53,517 bases of DNA from Clostridium liquoris (lineage in GTDB: Bacteria; Bacillota; Clostridia; Clostridiales; Clostridiaceae), in NCBI RefSeq assembly GCF_002995785.1, contig NZ_PVXO01000006.1, forward strand, positions 1 through 53,517. Reading direction: 5' to 3'. Positions 16,036 through 26,567 of the stretch are shown in pieces (the stretch's first letter is position 1; each line of letters opens with the position of its first letter). A program made the translations under genes and the position numbers. A model generated the notes under the pieces. The model was given only the letters and a program-made list of their open reading frames with translations. It had not been told where the DNA came from and did no database searches.

Positions 16036-17164
16036 AAGCTTGATTAGTTTTGATAAGTTTTAGTATTAGGTTATAGATATCCCTACCTACAAATGGTTTT
16101 GAGAATTTACTGCAATTTTCTTTCATAGCTAATAGATTATTTGGATCTGAAAGAAGATTCTCTATAGTTTCCTTTGTACTATTGCCATGGCTTAAATCTA
16201 CAGCTAAATTATGTTTAACAAGGAATTCTGTGTTTTTTTCTTCCTGACCTGGTATTGGCGAAAATACTCCAATAGGTATTTTACATATAAGAGCTTCTGT
16301 TATGGTAAGACCTCCAGGCTTAGTAAGAAGAAGATCTGAAGCTTGCATATATTTATTAACTTTATCTGTAAATCCAATTATATATGTTTTTTTGCCCTTT
16401 GTAGATATATTTTGATATTTCATTAATTCATAATAAAGCTTTTTATTGTTGCCAGTTATTACAATTATCTGTATGTCATTTTCTAAGCCTAGCAATTCTT
16501 CATAAATATATTCTATTTTGCCCATACCAAGACTTCCACCCATTATTAATATGGTAGTCTTATCAGTAGAAAATTGTATTTCCGCTAAGGTTTCTTTCCT
16601 ATCATATTCTGTGAGAAACTTTGGATCTATTGGTATTCCTATATCAAAAATTGTGTTTTTAGGTATACCCTTTGAAATCATTTCTGGAATCATATCTGCA
16701 TTTGAAACAATATAGGCATCAATGCATGGATGAAGCCAAAAACTATGGGGGGCATAATCAGTAAGTATTGACATAGTAGGCAATTCTGTTTTGTGTTTTA
16801 TTTTTAATATAGATAGCATTTCCGTTGGGAACGGATGAGTTGCTATTAATATGTCTGGCTCAAAGTCATTTATTAAAGGCAGAAGTCTATAAGTCAGTAT
16901 TTCATTAATTTTTGAACTGATTGTAGCCAATCCAAAATCTGTTTCTGAGTAATCATATAATTTACCAAATAAAGATGGAGTAACTTTTATTGTTTTTAAA
17001 TAACTACCAATTATAACCTTATCAATTATGGGGTTTATATATTTCAAAGTGTCGATTATTTTTACTTCGGAATCAGGGTCATAAAGGTAAATATAATCTT
17101 TTATAGCCTCTGCAGCCCGACTATGACCCCCACCTGCAGAAACTGAAAATATTAATGCTCTCAT
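16034..17164 (-). CDS. UgtP/MGDG-synthase-type glycosyltransferase
   Basis: A 376-residue GT28-type glycosyltransferase with N-terminal FSVSAGGGHSRAAEAI (the MGDG synthase N-domain motif), ATHPFPTEML, and the donor-side GGSLGMGK and KPGGLTITEAL. Relatives use UDP-sugars to glycosylate diacylglycerol, so a membrane glycolipid synthase is likely; MurG is a more distant relative. The nearest ribosome binding site, AAAGGGG, is about 12 bases from the ATG, rather far. It is convergent with spoIIR and not obviously part of the sporulation genes around it. Exact donor and product are not determined. Confidence 0.85.
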   Translation of the reverse strand: MRALIFSVSAGGGHSRAAEAIKDYIYLYDPDSEVKIIDTLKYINPIIDKVIIGSYLKTIKVTPSLFGKLYDYSETDFGLATISSKINEILTYRLLPLINDFEPDILIATHPFPTEMLSILKIKHKTELPTMSILTDYAPHSFWLHPCIDAYIVSNADMIPEMISKGIPKNTIFDIGIPIDPKFLTEYDRKETLAEIQFSTDKTTILIMGGSLGMGKIEYIYEELLGLENDIQIIVITGNNKKLYYELMKYQNISTKGKKTYIIGFTDKVNKYMQASDLLLTKPGGLTITEALICKIPIGVFSPIPGQEEKNTEFLVKHNLAVDLSHGNSTKETIENLLSDPNNLLAMKENCSKFSKPFVGRDIYNLILKLIKTNQA

Positions 17165-17425
17165 GAATTATTGTTTCCCCTTTCATATTTAAAGCTATTT
17201 ATACTTTTTAGGAAAACTCAGTTAATAAATATTGTACACTATTTTAATTAAAAATATAAGGTTTTAAAATAATTTAACATTATATTAAATATTATACCCA
17301 AGTTCTAGTACATTGTATCATAAATAAATTTTCAAAGTTATTTTAGAGAAATGTTTTTAACTCTAATGAATAACTGATGTAGTTATTACAAATAATAATA
17401 AGAGAAATATGTGGGAGGAATTGCT

Positions 17426-18796
17426 ATGAAAATGACAAAAAGGAGAATAGTTTACACTGCTATAGTAACATTAATAGTTGTATTTTCATCAACTTTTGCA
17501 ATACTCATGACATTGGAGAGAACAGATTATAGAAATTATTTGCAAGGAGAATATAGTAAAAATATGTACGACTTAATTAGTTCTGTACAGAATATAAGGG
17601 TTAATTTAGGGAAAGCTGCTATAGTTGGTTCTAAAGAGCAGAGTATAATAGTGTTTGAGGAAATATTCAGGAATGCAGCCATGGCAAATGATAAGTTGCA
17701 TTCTTTACCTGTTCCACAGGAAACATTAGAGAACTCTAGCAAGTTTTTATCCCAAGTAGGTGATTTTTGCTATACCTTAGGAAAGGTATCCTCAGAAGGG
17801 AGAGAATTAAGTGAAAAGGATTATCAAACTATTGATAGTCTTAAAAATAGGTCTTTTCAATTAGAAGCCAATTTAAAGGAAGTATCAAATCAAGTTAGTT
17901 CAGGTAAAGTTAAATGGGGGGAAATAAGAAAAAGAGTTAGTGGAGTATTTGCTAAAAATAACACAGAAGTATTATCTGAAAAATTTAAGGGCATACAAAA
18001 GCAGGTAGCTCAATATCCCGCATTAATATACGATGGACCTTTTTCAGATAATGTAGTAAATATAGAACCTAGAGTTAATTCCGAAAGGGCTATATCCCAA
18101 AAAGAAGGAGAGGATGCAGTAAAAAAAATTCTAGGGGCAGACAAAGTGGAATCTATAAAAATAAAAGAAACTAAAAGTAATACAAGAATACCTGCATATT
18201 CCTTTGAGGTTATTATGAAGGGAAGAGATAAAAAAAGCAGTACAGCGGCTTGTGAAATAAGTAGACATGGCGGGAAAGTAATATATTTATTAGATAATAA
18301 AAGTGTAGCAAAAGCTAAGATCACAAAGGATAAGGCTATACAGCAAGGTGTAACTTATTTAAATAACATAGGGTATAAAAATATGATACCCATGTATTCT
18401 TTGACTTATGGTAATGTGGCAGTTATTAGTTATGTATATAAGCAGGACAATATTATAATATATCCAGATCAAATAAAACTTAAAATCGCTTTAGATGATG
18501 GCAGCATAATAGGAATTGAATCAGAAAAGTATTTAGTATCTCATAGCGACAGGAGGGCAACACCACAGCCTAGGGTAACTGTAGATGAAGCTAGAAAAAG
18601 GGTAGGGAAAAGGTTAAAAATAAATTCAACTAAATTAGCCATAGTTCCTACAGAAAATAATAAAGAAGTACTTTGTTATGAATTTTCCGGCAGCTATAAT
18701 AATGAACAATTTATAGTCTATATAAATACAGATACCGGATTTGAGCAGAAAATTGTTCAAATTATAAATACACCTAATGGTCAGCTTACAATGTAA
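17426..18796 (+). CDS. ypeB: Germination protein YpeB
   Basis: A YpeB-family protein (456 residues) with an N-terminal membrane anchor (about 8-30), a coiled YpeB region and C-terminal PepSY-type repeats (for example the YEFSGSYNNEQFIVYINTD block). YpeB stabilises and localises the cortex-lytic enzyme SleB in the spore, but sleB is not adjacent here. ATG 17426 lies seven bases after GGGAGGA; the GTG at 17411 overlaps the purine run and is unlikely. Upstream, GAATA (17368) and ACAAATAATA (17388-17397) with a 15-bp spacer resemble a sigma-G promoter, weakly. Confidence 0.9.
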   Translation: MKMTKRRIVYTAIVTLIVVFSSTFAILMTLERTDYRNYLQGEYSKNMYDLISSVQNIRVNLGKAAIVGSKEQSIIVFEEIFRNAAMANDKLHSLPVPQETLENSSKFLSQVGDFCYTLGKVSSEGRELSEKDYQTIDSLKNRSFQLEANLKEVSNQVSSGKVKWGEIRKRVSGVFAKNNTEVLSEKFKGIQKQVAQYPALIYDGPFSDNVVNIEPRVNSERAISQKEGEDAVKKILGADKVESIKIKETKSNTRIPAYSFEVIMKGRDKKSSTAACEISRHGGKVIYLLDNKSVAKAKITKDKAIQQGVTYLNNIGYKNMIPMYSLTYGNVAVISYVYKQDNIIIYPDQIKLKIALDDGSIIGIESEKYLVSHSDRRATPQPRVTVDEARKRVGKRLKINSTKLAIVPTENNKEVLCYEFSGSYNNEQFIVYINTDTGFEQKIVQIINTPNGQLTM

Positions 18797-18893
18797 AGAA
18801 ATTTATGTATAAATAAATAAAAATCATTGATTAAATTACAAAAAAAAACTAAACTAATATTTGAATGATTAATTTTCAATTATATATAGCCAC

Positions 18894-18938
18894 AATTTAA
18901 TTGTTGTGTTAATTTAATATTAACACAACAATTAAATT
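18894..18938. repeat. Perfect 20-bp inverted repeat upstream of ddl
   Basis: Bases 18894-18913 are an exact reverse complement of 18919-18938, with a 5-nt loop TTAAT. It lies 12 bases before the ddl ribosome binding site GAGGAG. There is no clear T-tract, so it is not a textbook terminator of ypeB. It could be an operator, a leader hairpin or an RNA-stability element. Confidence 0.85.
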
Positions 18939-18965
18939 TATATAATTTATGAGGAGAGATTAAAT

Positions 18966-19997
18966 ATGAAAAAGAAAATAGCCATACTTTTTGGTGGACA
19001 ATCCACTGAACACGAAGTTTCAAGGGTATCAGCATCATCCGTATTAAAAAATATTGACAAAACTAAATATGAAATATATTCAATAGGCATTACTAAGGAT
19101 GGAAAATGGTTGGAATATAAGGGTAAAATAGAAAATATAGAAAATGGAGAATGGGAAAGTGATGAAGAAAATAAAATTCCAAACGGACAAAACATATTAT
19201 TTAACAAAGAAGTAGATGTGGTTTTTCCGGTATTACATGGTTTATATGGGGAAGATGGAACCATTCAGGGATTATGTAAATTGCTTAAGATACCTTTTGT
19301 AGGTCCAGGTGTATTATCCTCTGCATTATGTATGGATAAAATATATACAAAATATGTTCTAGAAAACTTTGGCGTAAAACAGGCAGATTATGTGGTAGTT
19401 AATAAGTTTGATTATAATAAGGATAAAGAAAGCATTATAAATCATATAGAAGAAAAGTTAGGATATGCTGTATTTATAAAACCTTCAAATAGTGGATCTT
19501 CTGTTGGTATAACTAAGGCGCATAATAGAGAAAGACTCGTAAGTGGATTGGAAGAAGCCTTAAAATATGACAGGAAAGTATTAGTTGAAACAGCCATAAA
19601 TGCTAGGGAGGTTGAAGTAGCTGTTCTTGGAAATGATGAACCTAAAGCAGCAGTACCAGGAGAAATTATTCCTGCAAAAGAATTTTATGATTATGAGGCA
19701 AAATATAAAAATGAGGCTTCAAAACTTTTGATACCAGCTGCATTAAGCAAAGAAGAAGAAGAAGAAATAAAGAAATTAGCTGTAGATATATATAAAATGT
19801 TAGATTGCCAAGGAATGTCAAGAGTGGATTTCTTAATAGATAAGGACACAGATGAGGTCTATTTAAATGAAATAAATACTCTGCCCGGGTTTACAAGCAT
19901 TAGCATGTATCCTAAGTTATGGCAGGCCTCAGGAAAAGGATATTCTCAATTAATAGATGAGCTAATAGAATTAGCTATAGATAGAGGAAATGACTAA
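18966..19997 (+). CDS. ddl: D-alanine--D-alanine ligase
   Basis: A 343-residue ATP-grasp ligase making the D-Ala-D-Ala dipeptide for peptidoglycan. N-terminal FGGQSTEHEVS, central VLHGLYGEDGTIQG, KPSNSGSSVG and C-terminal LNEINTLPGFT are all present. The omega-loop segment EFYDYEAKY keeps the tyrosine typical of D-Ala-D-Ala specificity rather than the histidine of D-Ala-D-lactate ligases such as VanA, so vancomycin resistance is not implied. The gene follows a perfect inverted repeat and is close to the next gene, with which it is probably co-transcribed. Confidence 0.95.
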   Translation: MKKKIAILFGGQSTEHEVSRVSASSVLKNIDKTKYEIYSIGITKDGKWLEYKGKIENIENGEWESDEENKIPNGQNILFNKEVDVVFPVLHGLYGEDGTIQGLCKLLKIPFVGPGVLSSALCMDKIYTKYVLENFGVKQADYVVVNKFDYNKDKESIINHIEEKLGYAVFIKPSNSGSSVGITKAHNRERLVSGLEEALKYDRKVLVETAINAREVEVAVLGNDEPKAAVPGEIIPAKEFYDYEAKYKNEASKLLIPAALSKEEEEEIKKLAVDIYKMLDCQGMSRVDFLIDKDTDEVYLNEINTLPGFTSISMYPKLWQASGKGYSQLIDELIELAIDRGND

Positions 19998-20025
19998 ATT
20001 CGTTTTAAAGAGAAAGGTGAATTGT

Positions 20026-21006
20026 ATGACAAGAGTATTAGCCATGGTATCGGGTGGTTTAGATAGTATTTTAGCTGCTAAACTAATAAAAGATCAAGGC
20101 ATAGAAGTAATAGGGGTGTGTTTTAAATCTCATTTTTTTGATGAACAAAATGCAATAAAGATGACTGAACAAATAGGCATACCGCTAAAGGTAGTAGATT
20201 TTTCTGAAGAACATTTTAGTATGGTTAAGCATCCAAAACATGGTTATGGGAAGAACATGAACCCTTGTATAGATTGTCATAGTTTAATGCTTAATTATAC
20301 TGGAAAGCTATTAGAAGATTTGAATGCAGATTTTATTATAACTGGAGAAGTATTAAATCAGAGGCCTATGTCCCAGACTAGATCATCATTAGATATAGTA
20401 AAAAAGGAGTCAGGATTTAGTGACAAAATATTAAGACCTTTATGTGCGAAAAATCTGCCGCCAACAGAAATGGAAGTAAAAGGATTAGTAGATAGAGAAA
20501 AACTACTTGATATATCAGGCAGAAGTAGAAAAATTCAGATGGAATTAGCGGATAAGTGGGGAATAAAGGATTATCCTTCACCAGCAGGAGGATGTAAGCT
20601 TACAGAGCCTAATTATTCAAAACGATTAAGAGAATTATTAAATCATAATGATAATCCTAGCAATAGGGAATTAGAGTTATTAAAGTATGGAAGACATTTT
20701 AGGGTATCTTCATCAGCAAAAATTATATCCACAAGAACTAAGGAAGAGGGAGATCAAGTTAAAAAGTATTTAGATAAAGGAGATTTAATATTTTTTGCTG
20801 AAGATTTTAATGGATCAATGATTATTGTAGTAGGAGAACCCAATGAAGAAGACATAAAGTTTGCTGCTAAAGTTACTGCTAGATATAGTAAAGCAAAAGA
20901 TGAAAAATTAGTAAAAGTTAAATATGGAAAGTTCATGAGCCCCTTAGATAACCATATAGAGGTGGAGCCAGCCTCAGAAGAGGGAATAAATGAATATATA
21001 ATATAA
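20026..21006 (+). CDS. MnmA/ThiI-like PP-loop ATPase with NFACT-R-like C-terminus
   Basis: About 326 residues. The N-terminal half is a PP-loop pyrophosphatase domain (VSGGLDSILAAKL) with two cysteine motifs, NPCIDCH and PAGGCKLT, placed like the catalytic pair of the tRNA 2-thiouridylase MnmA. The C-terminal part (about 215-315) resembles the NFACT-R/DUF814 RNA-binding domain (YGRHFRVSSSAKII, AKVTARYSKAKDEKLVKVKYG). This suggests an RNA sulfur-transfer enzyme, but the target base is unknown; databases often label it tRNA methyltransferase, which is probably wrong. ATG 20026 follows AAAGGTGA; an in-frame ATG at 19990 overlaps ddl and lacks a site. Confidence 0.75.
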   Translation: MTRVLAMVSGGLDSILAAKLIKDQGIEVIGVCFKSHFFDEQNAIKMTEQIGIPLKVVDFSEEHFSMVKHPKHGYGKNMNPCIDCHSLMLNYTGKLLEDLNADFIITGEVLNQRPMSQTRSSLDIVKKESGFSDKILRPLCAKNLPPTEMEVKGLVDREKLLDISGRSRKIQMELADKWGIKDYPSPAGGCKLTEPNYSKRLRELLNHNDNPSNRELELLKYGRHFRVSSSAKIISTRTKEEGDQVKKYLDKGDLIFFAEDFNGSMIIVVGEPNEEDIKFAAKVTARYSKAKDEKLVKVKYGKFMSPLDNHIEVEPASEEGINEYII

Positions 21007-21052
21007 AAATAATTGTCTTAAAGACATTAAACTGGAGGTGAAGAAGTAACTC

Positions 21053-21475
21053 ATGAAGAAGACAGCTCTTATTTCAGTATCCAGTAAGCAGTCAAAAAAA
21101 GAAAATGATACTATAGAAGTAGTTACTCCAGGAAGTTTTTATAAAAAGGAAAACTGTTACTATGTAGTTTATAATGAAACAGAAATATCTGGCATGGAAG
21201 GCACAACAACTACTTTTAAGATAAATTCTCAAGATAATAAGTTCTCTTTGATAAGAATTGGAACTACCAGCACTAAAATGGAATTTCAAAAGTCAACAGG
21301 GGACATATCTCTTTACAATACTCCCTATGGAACTTTAGAATTAAAAATAGATACTAAGGAACTTAACATGGATATAAATGATAATGGTGGAAATGTATTT
21401 GTTAGTTATGATATGAGTGTTGCAGGGCAAAAGCCTCAGAATACATCTCTTAAAATTAATATAAAAGCGCAATAG
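21053..21475 (+). CDS. DUF1934 family beta-barrel protein
   Basis: A 140-residue protein of the DUF1934 (YwiB-like) family, predicted to form a small lipocalin-like beta-barrel. The pattern YVVYNETEISGMEGTTTTFKI, the KMEFQKS segment and a C-terminal YDMSVAGQ..SLKINIK strand are typical. GGAGGTGA lies 11-12 bases before the ATG, a little far. Function is unknown in the family. It follows the PP-loop gene by 46 bases and is closed by a terminator. Confidence 0.75.
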   Translation: MKKTALISVSSKQSKKENDTIEVVTPGSFYKKENCYYVVYNETEISGMEGTTTTFKINSQDNKFSLIRIGTTSTKMEFQKSTGDISLYNTPYGTLELKIDTKELNMDINDNGGNVFVSYDMSVAGQKPQNTSLKINIKAQ

Positions 21476-21498
21476 GTATTTTTACCTTTGCGCTTTTA
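21463..21498 (+). terminator. Terminator after the DUF1934 gene
   Basis: AAAAGCGCAA (21463-21472) pairs with TTGCGCTTTT, with a nested AGGTA/TACCT helix. The left arm overlaps the end of the coding sequence. Confidence 0.88.
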
Positions 21499-21566
21499 TT
21501 ATTAAAATCTATGTTTAAAAAACTATGCATTGGGTAATATTCTTAATAAAATAGCAGGGAGGGAAA

Positions 21567-21899
21567 ATGGAATTGCAAGAGCAATCCTTTATAAAAATGA
21601 AATACTTTGATAGAAATATTAAATATGAAAAAATAATAGAATTACTGTGTGAATACAAAGGAATTCATAGGGAGGAATTAATTACAATATTAGAGGATGA
21701 AGAATGTAAATATTTATTATTCTTGCTTCTAAAAAAATACAATTGCATGGATATTCAGAGTCTGGCAAAGGATTTTGAAATAAATAATAGAAGAAAATTA
21801 AATAGTAATTTAAAAAAAGCGGAAGAGAAATTTTTATTAAATAAGAAAATAAGAGAAATGTTTTTTGAAGCAGAAAATATAATAGAAAAAATTCAATAA
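21567..21899 (+). CDS. Small helical protein, DnaA domain IV-like helix-turn-helix (tentative)
   Basis: A 110-residue, strongly helical, charged protein. The order of segments (IIELLCEYKGIHREELI, then CKYLLFLLLKKYNCMDIQSLAKDFEIN, then a basic NNRRKLNSNLKKAEEKF helix) resembles the TrpR/DnaA domain IV-type helix-turn-helix seen in small regulators. I do not recognise a named family. GGGAGGG precedes ATG 21567. It stands alone upstream of pyrG. DNA binding is an inference from pattern only. Confidence 0.55.
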   Translation: MELQEQSFIKMKYFDRNIKYEKIIELLCEYKGIHREELITILEDEECKYLLFLLLKKYNCMDIQSLAKDFEINNRRKLNSNLKKAEEKFLLNKKIREMFFEAENIIEKIQ

Positions 21900-22084
21900 A
21901 AAAAGTAGAAAATGCTTAAATTATGTGATATTATATTAGGTATGTATTAAATAACATAAAGATCCCATTTTAAATTATTGGGTAATATCTATTCTATAAT
22001 AAAATTGGAAGTTTGTCAATAATATTTTATAAATATTTTCTTGTATATTGTCAGACAAATAAGGAAGCAGGGGGTGAAAAATGA

Positions 22085-23796
<1,712 letters not shown>

Positions 23797-23873
23797 GGTT
23801 AGCTGTGGCATTAAGAATAAATACTACAATATATTGTATGTAAATTACTTAGTGCCACAGCTCCATTTTTTCA
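23797..23873. repeat. Short copy of the pyrG palindromic element, likely pyrG terminator
   Basis: AGCTGTGGCATTAAG (23801-23815) pairs with CTTAGTGCCACAGCT (23848-23862), 15 bp with one G-U pair, followed by CCATTTTTTC. The loop holds the palindrome TACAATATATTGTA (23825-23838). The sequence matches the element at 22085-22188 at both ends and in the core, minus about 30 internal bases. It can act as the pyrG terminator. Confidence 0.75.
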
Positions 23874-23988
23874 ATAATGTCTAAAAATATACATAATAAA
23901 TATAGAAGTTATTGAAGGAATTTACTAATATATATAGAAATATTATTATAAAGGTCAAAAAATAGATAAGTTGTATAGAGGTGATAAA

Positions 23989-24333
23989 ATGGTATTTGAA
24001 TCTAACATGAGTATTGCAGTAAAAAATGAAAATGGAGAATATAAAATAAGAAAAGGCTGTTTTTTTAAGTTTAAAGAGCTAAATAAAGAAATCACCTCTT
24101 TAAATAGCATAAAAATATTTAATGGAGAGATAATACTTAATATACAATGCCCATTATGTGGAGAGAGTCATTATTATAGATATAGCTTAAAAGAATTAAC
24201 ATCAGAAGGCATACTAATTGGAGGCTGCGAAGAAATAGGAATTCCAATATTTTATATAGGAAACTACGAAAAGATTATGAAAAAAATCTTTGATTATAAT
24301 AATACAAATAAGAACATATACGCAATGTTGTAA
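23989..24333 (+). CDS. Conserved clostridial protein of unknown function with a CPLCG motif
   Basis: About 114 residues from ATG 23989, which follows AGAGGTGA; a TTG at 23971 is in frame but has no site. I do not recognise the family. The middle reads NIQCPLCGESHYYRYSLKEL, a single CxxC knuckle followed by a histidine, which suggests metal binding but is short of a full zinc ribbon unless another cysteine (GGCEE) contributes. No signal peptide or membrane segment. It lies between pyrG and rho, with a terminator behind it. Confidence 0.65.
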   Translation: MVFESNMSIAVKNENGEYKIRKGCFFKFKELNKEITSLNSIKIFNGEIILNIQCPLCGESHYYRYSLKELTSEGILIGGCEEIGIPIFYIGNYEKIMKKIFDYNNTNKNIYAML

Positions 24334-24367
24334 AACAAAAGTATAGATTTATTATGCTTTTGTTTTA
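24331..24367 (+). terminator. Terminator after the CPLCG protein gene
   Basis: TAAAACAAAAG (24331-24341) pairs with CTTTTGTTTTA (24357-24367). The U-rich arm doubles as the T-tract. Confidence 0.7.
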
Positions 24368-24478
24368 TCATGATATTTCTTATAATCTAAGTATTTTTAA
24401 AATTTTTCTGGATTAAAATATTAAAATGGGTTATAATGTTATATGTTATACACAGTACATCATTTCAGGTGTTCTCTT

Positions 24479-24507
24479 TTGACAATTCCCTAAAGATTAT
24501 TTATATA
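24479..24507 (+). promoter_or_regulatory. Sigma-A promoter of rho
   Basis: TTGACA (24479-24484), 17-bp spacer, TATATA (24502-24507); a TATAAA two bases further is an alternative -10. The rest of 24368-24478 shows nothing I can name. Confidence 0.6.
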
Positions 24508-24546
24508 AATGATATTTTTATAATTTAATATTGGAGGTGTTATTTT

Positions 24547-26076
24547 TTGGCTAATAACGATTTAGAGAATATGACCGTAAACGAGCTTAAAGAATTAGCT
24601 AAAGAATTAAGAATAAAGGGCATATCAAAATATAAAAAAGCAGAGTTAATAGAAGAAATTAAGAAGGTATCACCTATGCATATTGAAAAAGATGGTGTTA
24701 TTTTGAGGGAAAAAATAAGTCCTAAGGCTACACTTAAGGCTGAAAGAATACTAGACAATGTAGAAGAGAAAAAGGATAAATCAGAAAAGGAGTACATAGG
24801 GATAAAAAAAGAAGAATTGGAATCTAATGAAGAAAAGAAAGTGGCTGAGGATCATAAAGTGGAAAAAGAAACCACAGGGGAAAATGATAAGGTCAATGCA
24901 GAAGGAAAAAGAGAGAAACTTATAGAAATGATTAATGAGTCAGATACTGCAAAGGGAGTACTTGAGATAATTGAAAATAATAATTATGGCTTTTTAAGAG
25001 GCAGGAACTATTTAACGGGACCGGATGATATATATGTTTCACCTTCCCAGATAAGAAGATTCAATTTAAAAACAGGTGATGAAGTAGAAGGTAAAGTTAG
25101 AACACCAAAGGAAGGAGAAAAGTTTAAGGCTTTACTCTATGTAGAAAGGGTTAATGGAGAAAATCCAGAAAGAGCCGTTGGGAGAAAACCTTTTGAAAAA
25201 TTAATACCCATTTACCCAAATGAAAGAATAAAATTAGAGACAAGTGGTTCGGATTTATCAACCAGATTAATGGATATCATCTGCCCTATAGGAAAAGGGC
25301 AAAGAGGAATTATAGTTGCTCCTCCTAAAGCAGGAAAAACTACTCTTCTTAAAAAAATAGCTCAGAGCATATCTACAAATCACCCAGAAGCAAAGCTGAT
25401 AGTTTTACTTATAGATGAAAGACCTGAAGAAGTTACGGACATGCAAAGATCAATAAATGGAGAAGTAATATATTCAACCTTTGATGAAGAACCAGATCAC
25501 CATACAAAAGTTGCCTATATGGTTTTAGAGAGAGCTAAAAGGATGGTTGAACAAGGTCAAGATGTAGTTATATTGTTAGATAGTATAACAAGGCTTTCAA
25601 GAGCTTATAATTTGACTATAAATCCTACAGGAAGAACTCTATCTGGTGGATTAGATCCAGGAGCTTTAATAATGCCTAAGAAATTCTTCGGAGCTGCAAG
25701 AAATATAGAAGAGGGCGGAAGTTTGACTATATTGGCTACGGCACTTATAGAAACTGGAAGTAGAATGGATGATATGATATTTGAAGAATTTAAAGGAACT
25801 GGAAATATGGAAGTTCATTTAGATAGAAAGCTTCAAGAGAGAAGAATATTCCCAGCTATAGACATATACAAATCTGGGACAAGAAAAGAAGATCTTTTAC
25901 TTTCAACTAAAGAATATGAAGCTGCATTTAATATAAGAAAGGTGTTATATGATGAAAATAATACTCAAAACGTCACAGAGCAGCTAATTAGTATGTTACT
26001 TAAAACAAAAAATAATGAAGAATTTGTAGGGCTAATAAGTAAAATAGATTTTAATAGAGATAAAAATAATAGGTAG
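24547..26076 (+). CDS. rho: Transcription termination factor Rho
   Basis: A 509-residue Rho: an N-terminal Rho_N helix-extended-loop-helix (about 5-40, [15 protein letters not shown]), a charged Lys/Glu-rich linker (about 60-125), the cold-shock-like RNA-binding domain ([26 protein letters not shown]) and the hexameric ATPase with Walker [13 protein letters not shown] and Walker [11 protein letters not shown]. It is longer than the E. coli protein (419) because of the linker. Start is TTG 24547, seven bases after GGAGGTG. The gene has its own promoter. Confidence 0.95.
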   Translation: MANNDLENMTVNELKELAKELRIKGISKYKKAELIEEIKKVSPMHIEKDGVILREKISPKATLKAERILDNVEEKKDKSEKEYIGIKKEELESNEEKKVAEDHKVEKETTGENDKVNAEGKREKLIEMINESDTAKGVLEIIENNNYGFLRGRNYLTGPDDIYVSPSQIRRFNLKTGDEVEGKVRTPKEGEKFKALLYVERVNGENPERAVGRKPFEKLIPIYPNERIKLETSGSDLSTRLMDIICPIGKGQRGIIVAPPKAGKTTLLKKIAQSISTNHPEAKLIVLLIDERPEEVTDMQRSINGEVIYSTFDEEPDHHTKVAYMVLERAKRMVEQGQDVVILLDSITRLSRAYNLTINPTGRTLSGGLDPGALIMPKKFFGAARNIEEGGSLTILATALIETGSRMDDMIFEEFKGTGNMEVHLDRKLQERRIFPAIDIYKSGTRKEDLLLSTKEYEAAFNIRKVLYDENNTQNVTEQLISMLLKTKNNEEFVGLISKIDFNRDKNNR

Positions 26077-26077
26077 G

Positions 26078-26109
26078 TAAAATGAGCAGATAAATTACTG
26101 CTCATTTTA
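26078..26109 (+). terminator. First terminator after rho
   Basis: TAAAATGAGCAG (26078-26089) pairs with CTGCTCATTTTA (26098-26109). Confidence 0.8.
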
Positions 26110-26118
26110 TCTGTTATC

Positions 26119-26161
26119 AAAAAATAAACTCGAATATTTTATTATATTCGAGTTTATTTTT
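26119..26161. terminator. Bidirectional terminator between rho and rpmE
   Basis: An A-rich arm ending ACTCGAATAT pairs with ATATTCGAGT and its T-rich tail; it serves rho on the plus strand and rpmE on the minus strand. Confidence 0.88.
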
Positions 26162-26188
26162 CGATATTTCAAATTAAAGAACTAAATT

Positions 26189-26401
26189 CTATTCTTCATT
26201 AGTCATGTTGAACTTCTTCATGAATCTTTCAACTCTTCCGCCAGCATCAACTATTTTTTGCTTTCCTGTATAGAATGGGTGGCATTTAGAGCATATTTCA
26301 ACTTTTAGTTCTTTGCGTGTAGAACCAGTTGTAAAAGTGTTTCCACATGCACACTTAACTACCGCATCATGGTAGTATTCTGGATGTATGCCTTCTCTCA
26401 T
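26189..26401 (-). CDS. rpmE: 50S ribosomal protein L31, zinc-binding type
   Basis: A 70-residue L31 starting [28 protein letters not shown]. The CACG pair and the [10 protein letters not shown] pair make it the zinc-binding form. The start is the second in-frame ATG, five to six bases after AAGAGGTG; the first ATG at 26419 precedes that site. The gene is transcribed away from tdk from a good sigma-A promoter. Confidence 0.95.
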   Translation of the reverse strand: MREGIHPEYYHDAVVKCACGNTFTTGSTRKELKVEICSKCHPFYTGKQKIVDAGGRVERFMKKFNMTNEE

Positions 26402-26454
26402 CTTTTTCACCTCTTTCAAATTCTGAACCTTGTATCTGAAAATTTAACTACTAA

Positions 26455-26484
26455 ATTATAACATAGTCGTTATGGACTAGTCAA
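26455..26484 (-). promoter_or_regulatory. Sigma-A promoter of rpmE
   Basis: On the minus strand, TTGACT (26484-26479), 18-bp spacer, TATAAT (26460-26455). Confidence 0.7.
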
Positions 26485-26567
26485 TAAATTTTCTTCGTAT
26501 GCTCTTTAATATATTCTCCAGGTCTGATAAAATATATTTGTTTATTAATGCGAGGAGGAATTTTAAA

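Noticed and set aside
18010-18324. 104-codon minus-strand frame
   Set aside because: Antisense to ypeB; no ribosome binding site and no family resemblance.
18966-19997. VanA/VanG-like D-Ala-D-lactate or D-Ala-D-Ser ligase
   Set aside because: The omega-loop tyrosine of ordinary D-Ala-D-Ala ligases is present and no van regulators, racemases or peptidases are nearby.
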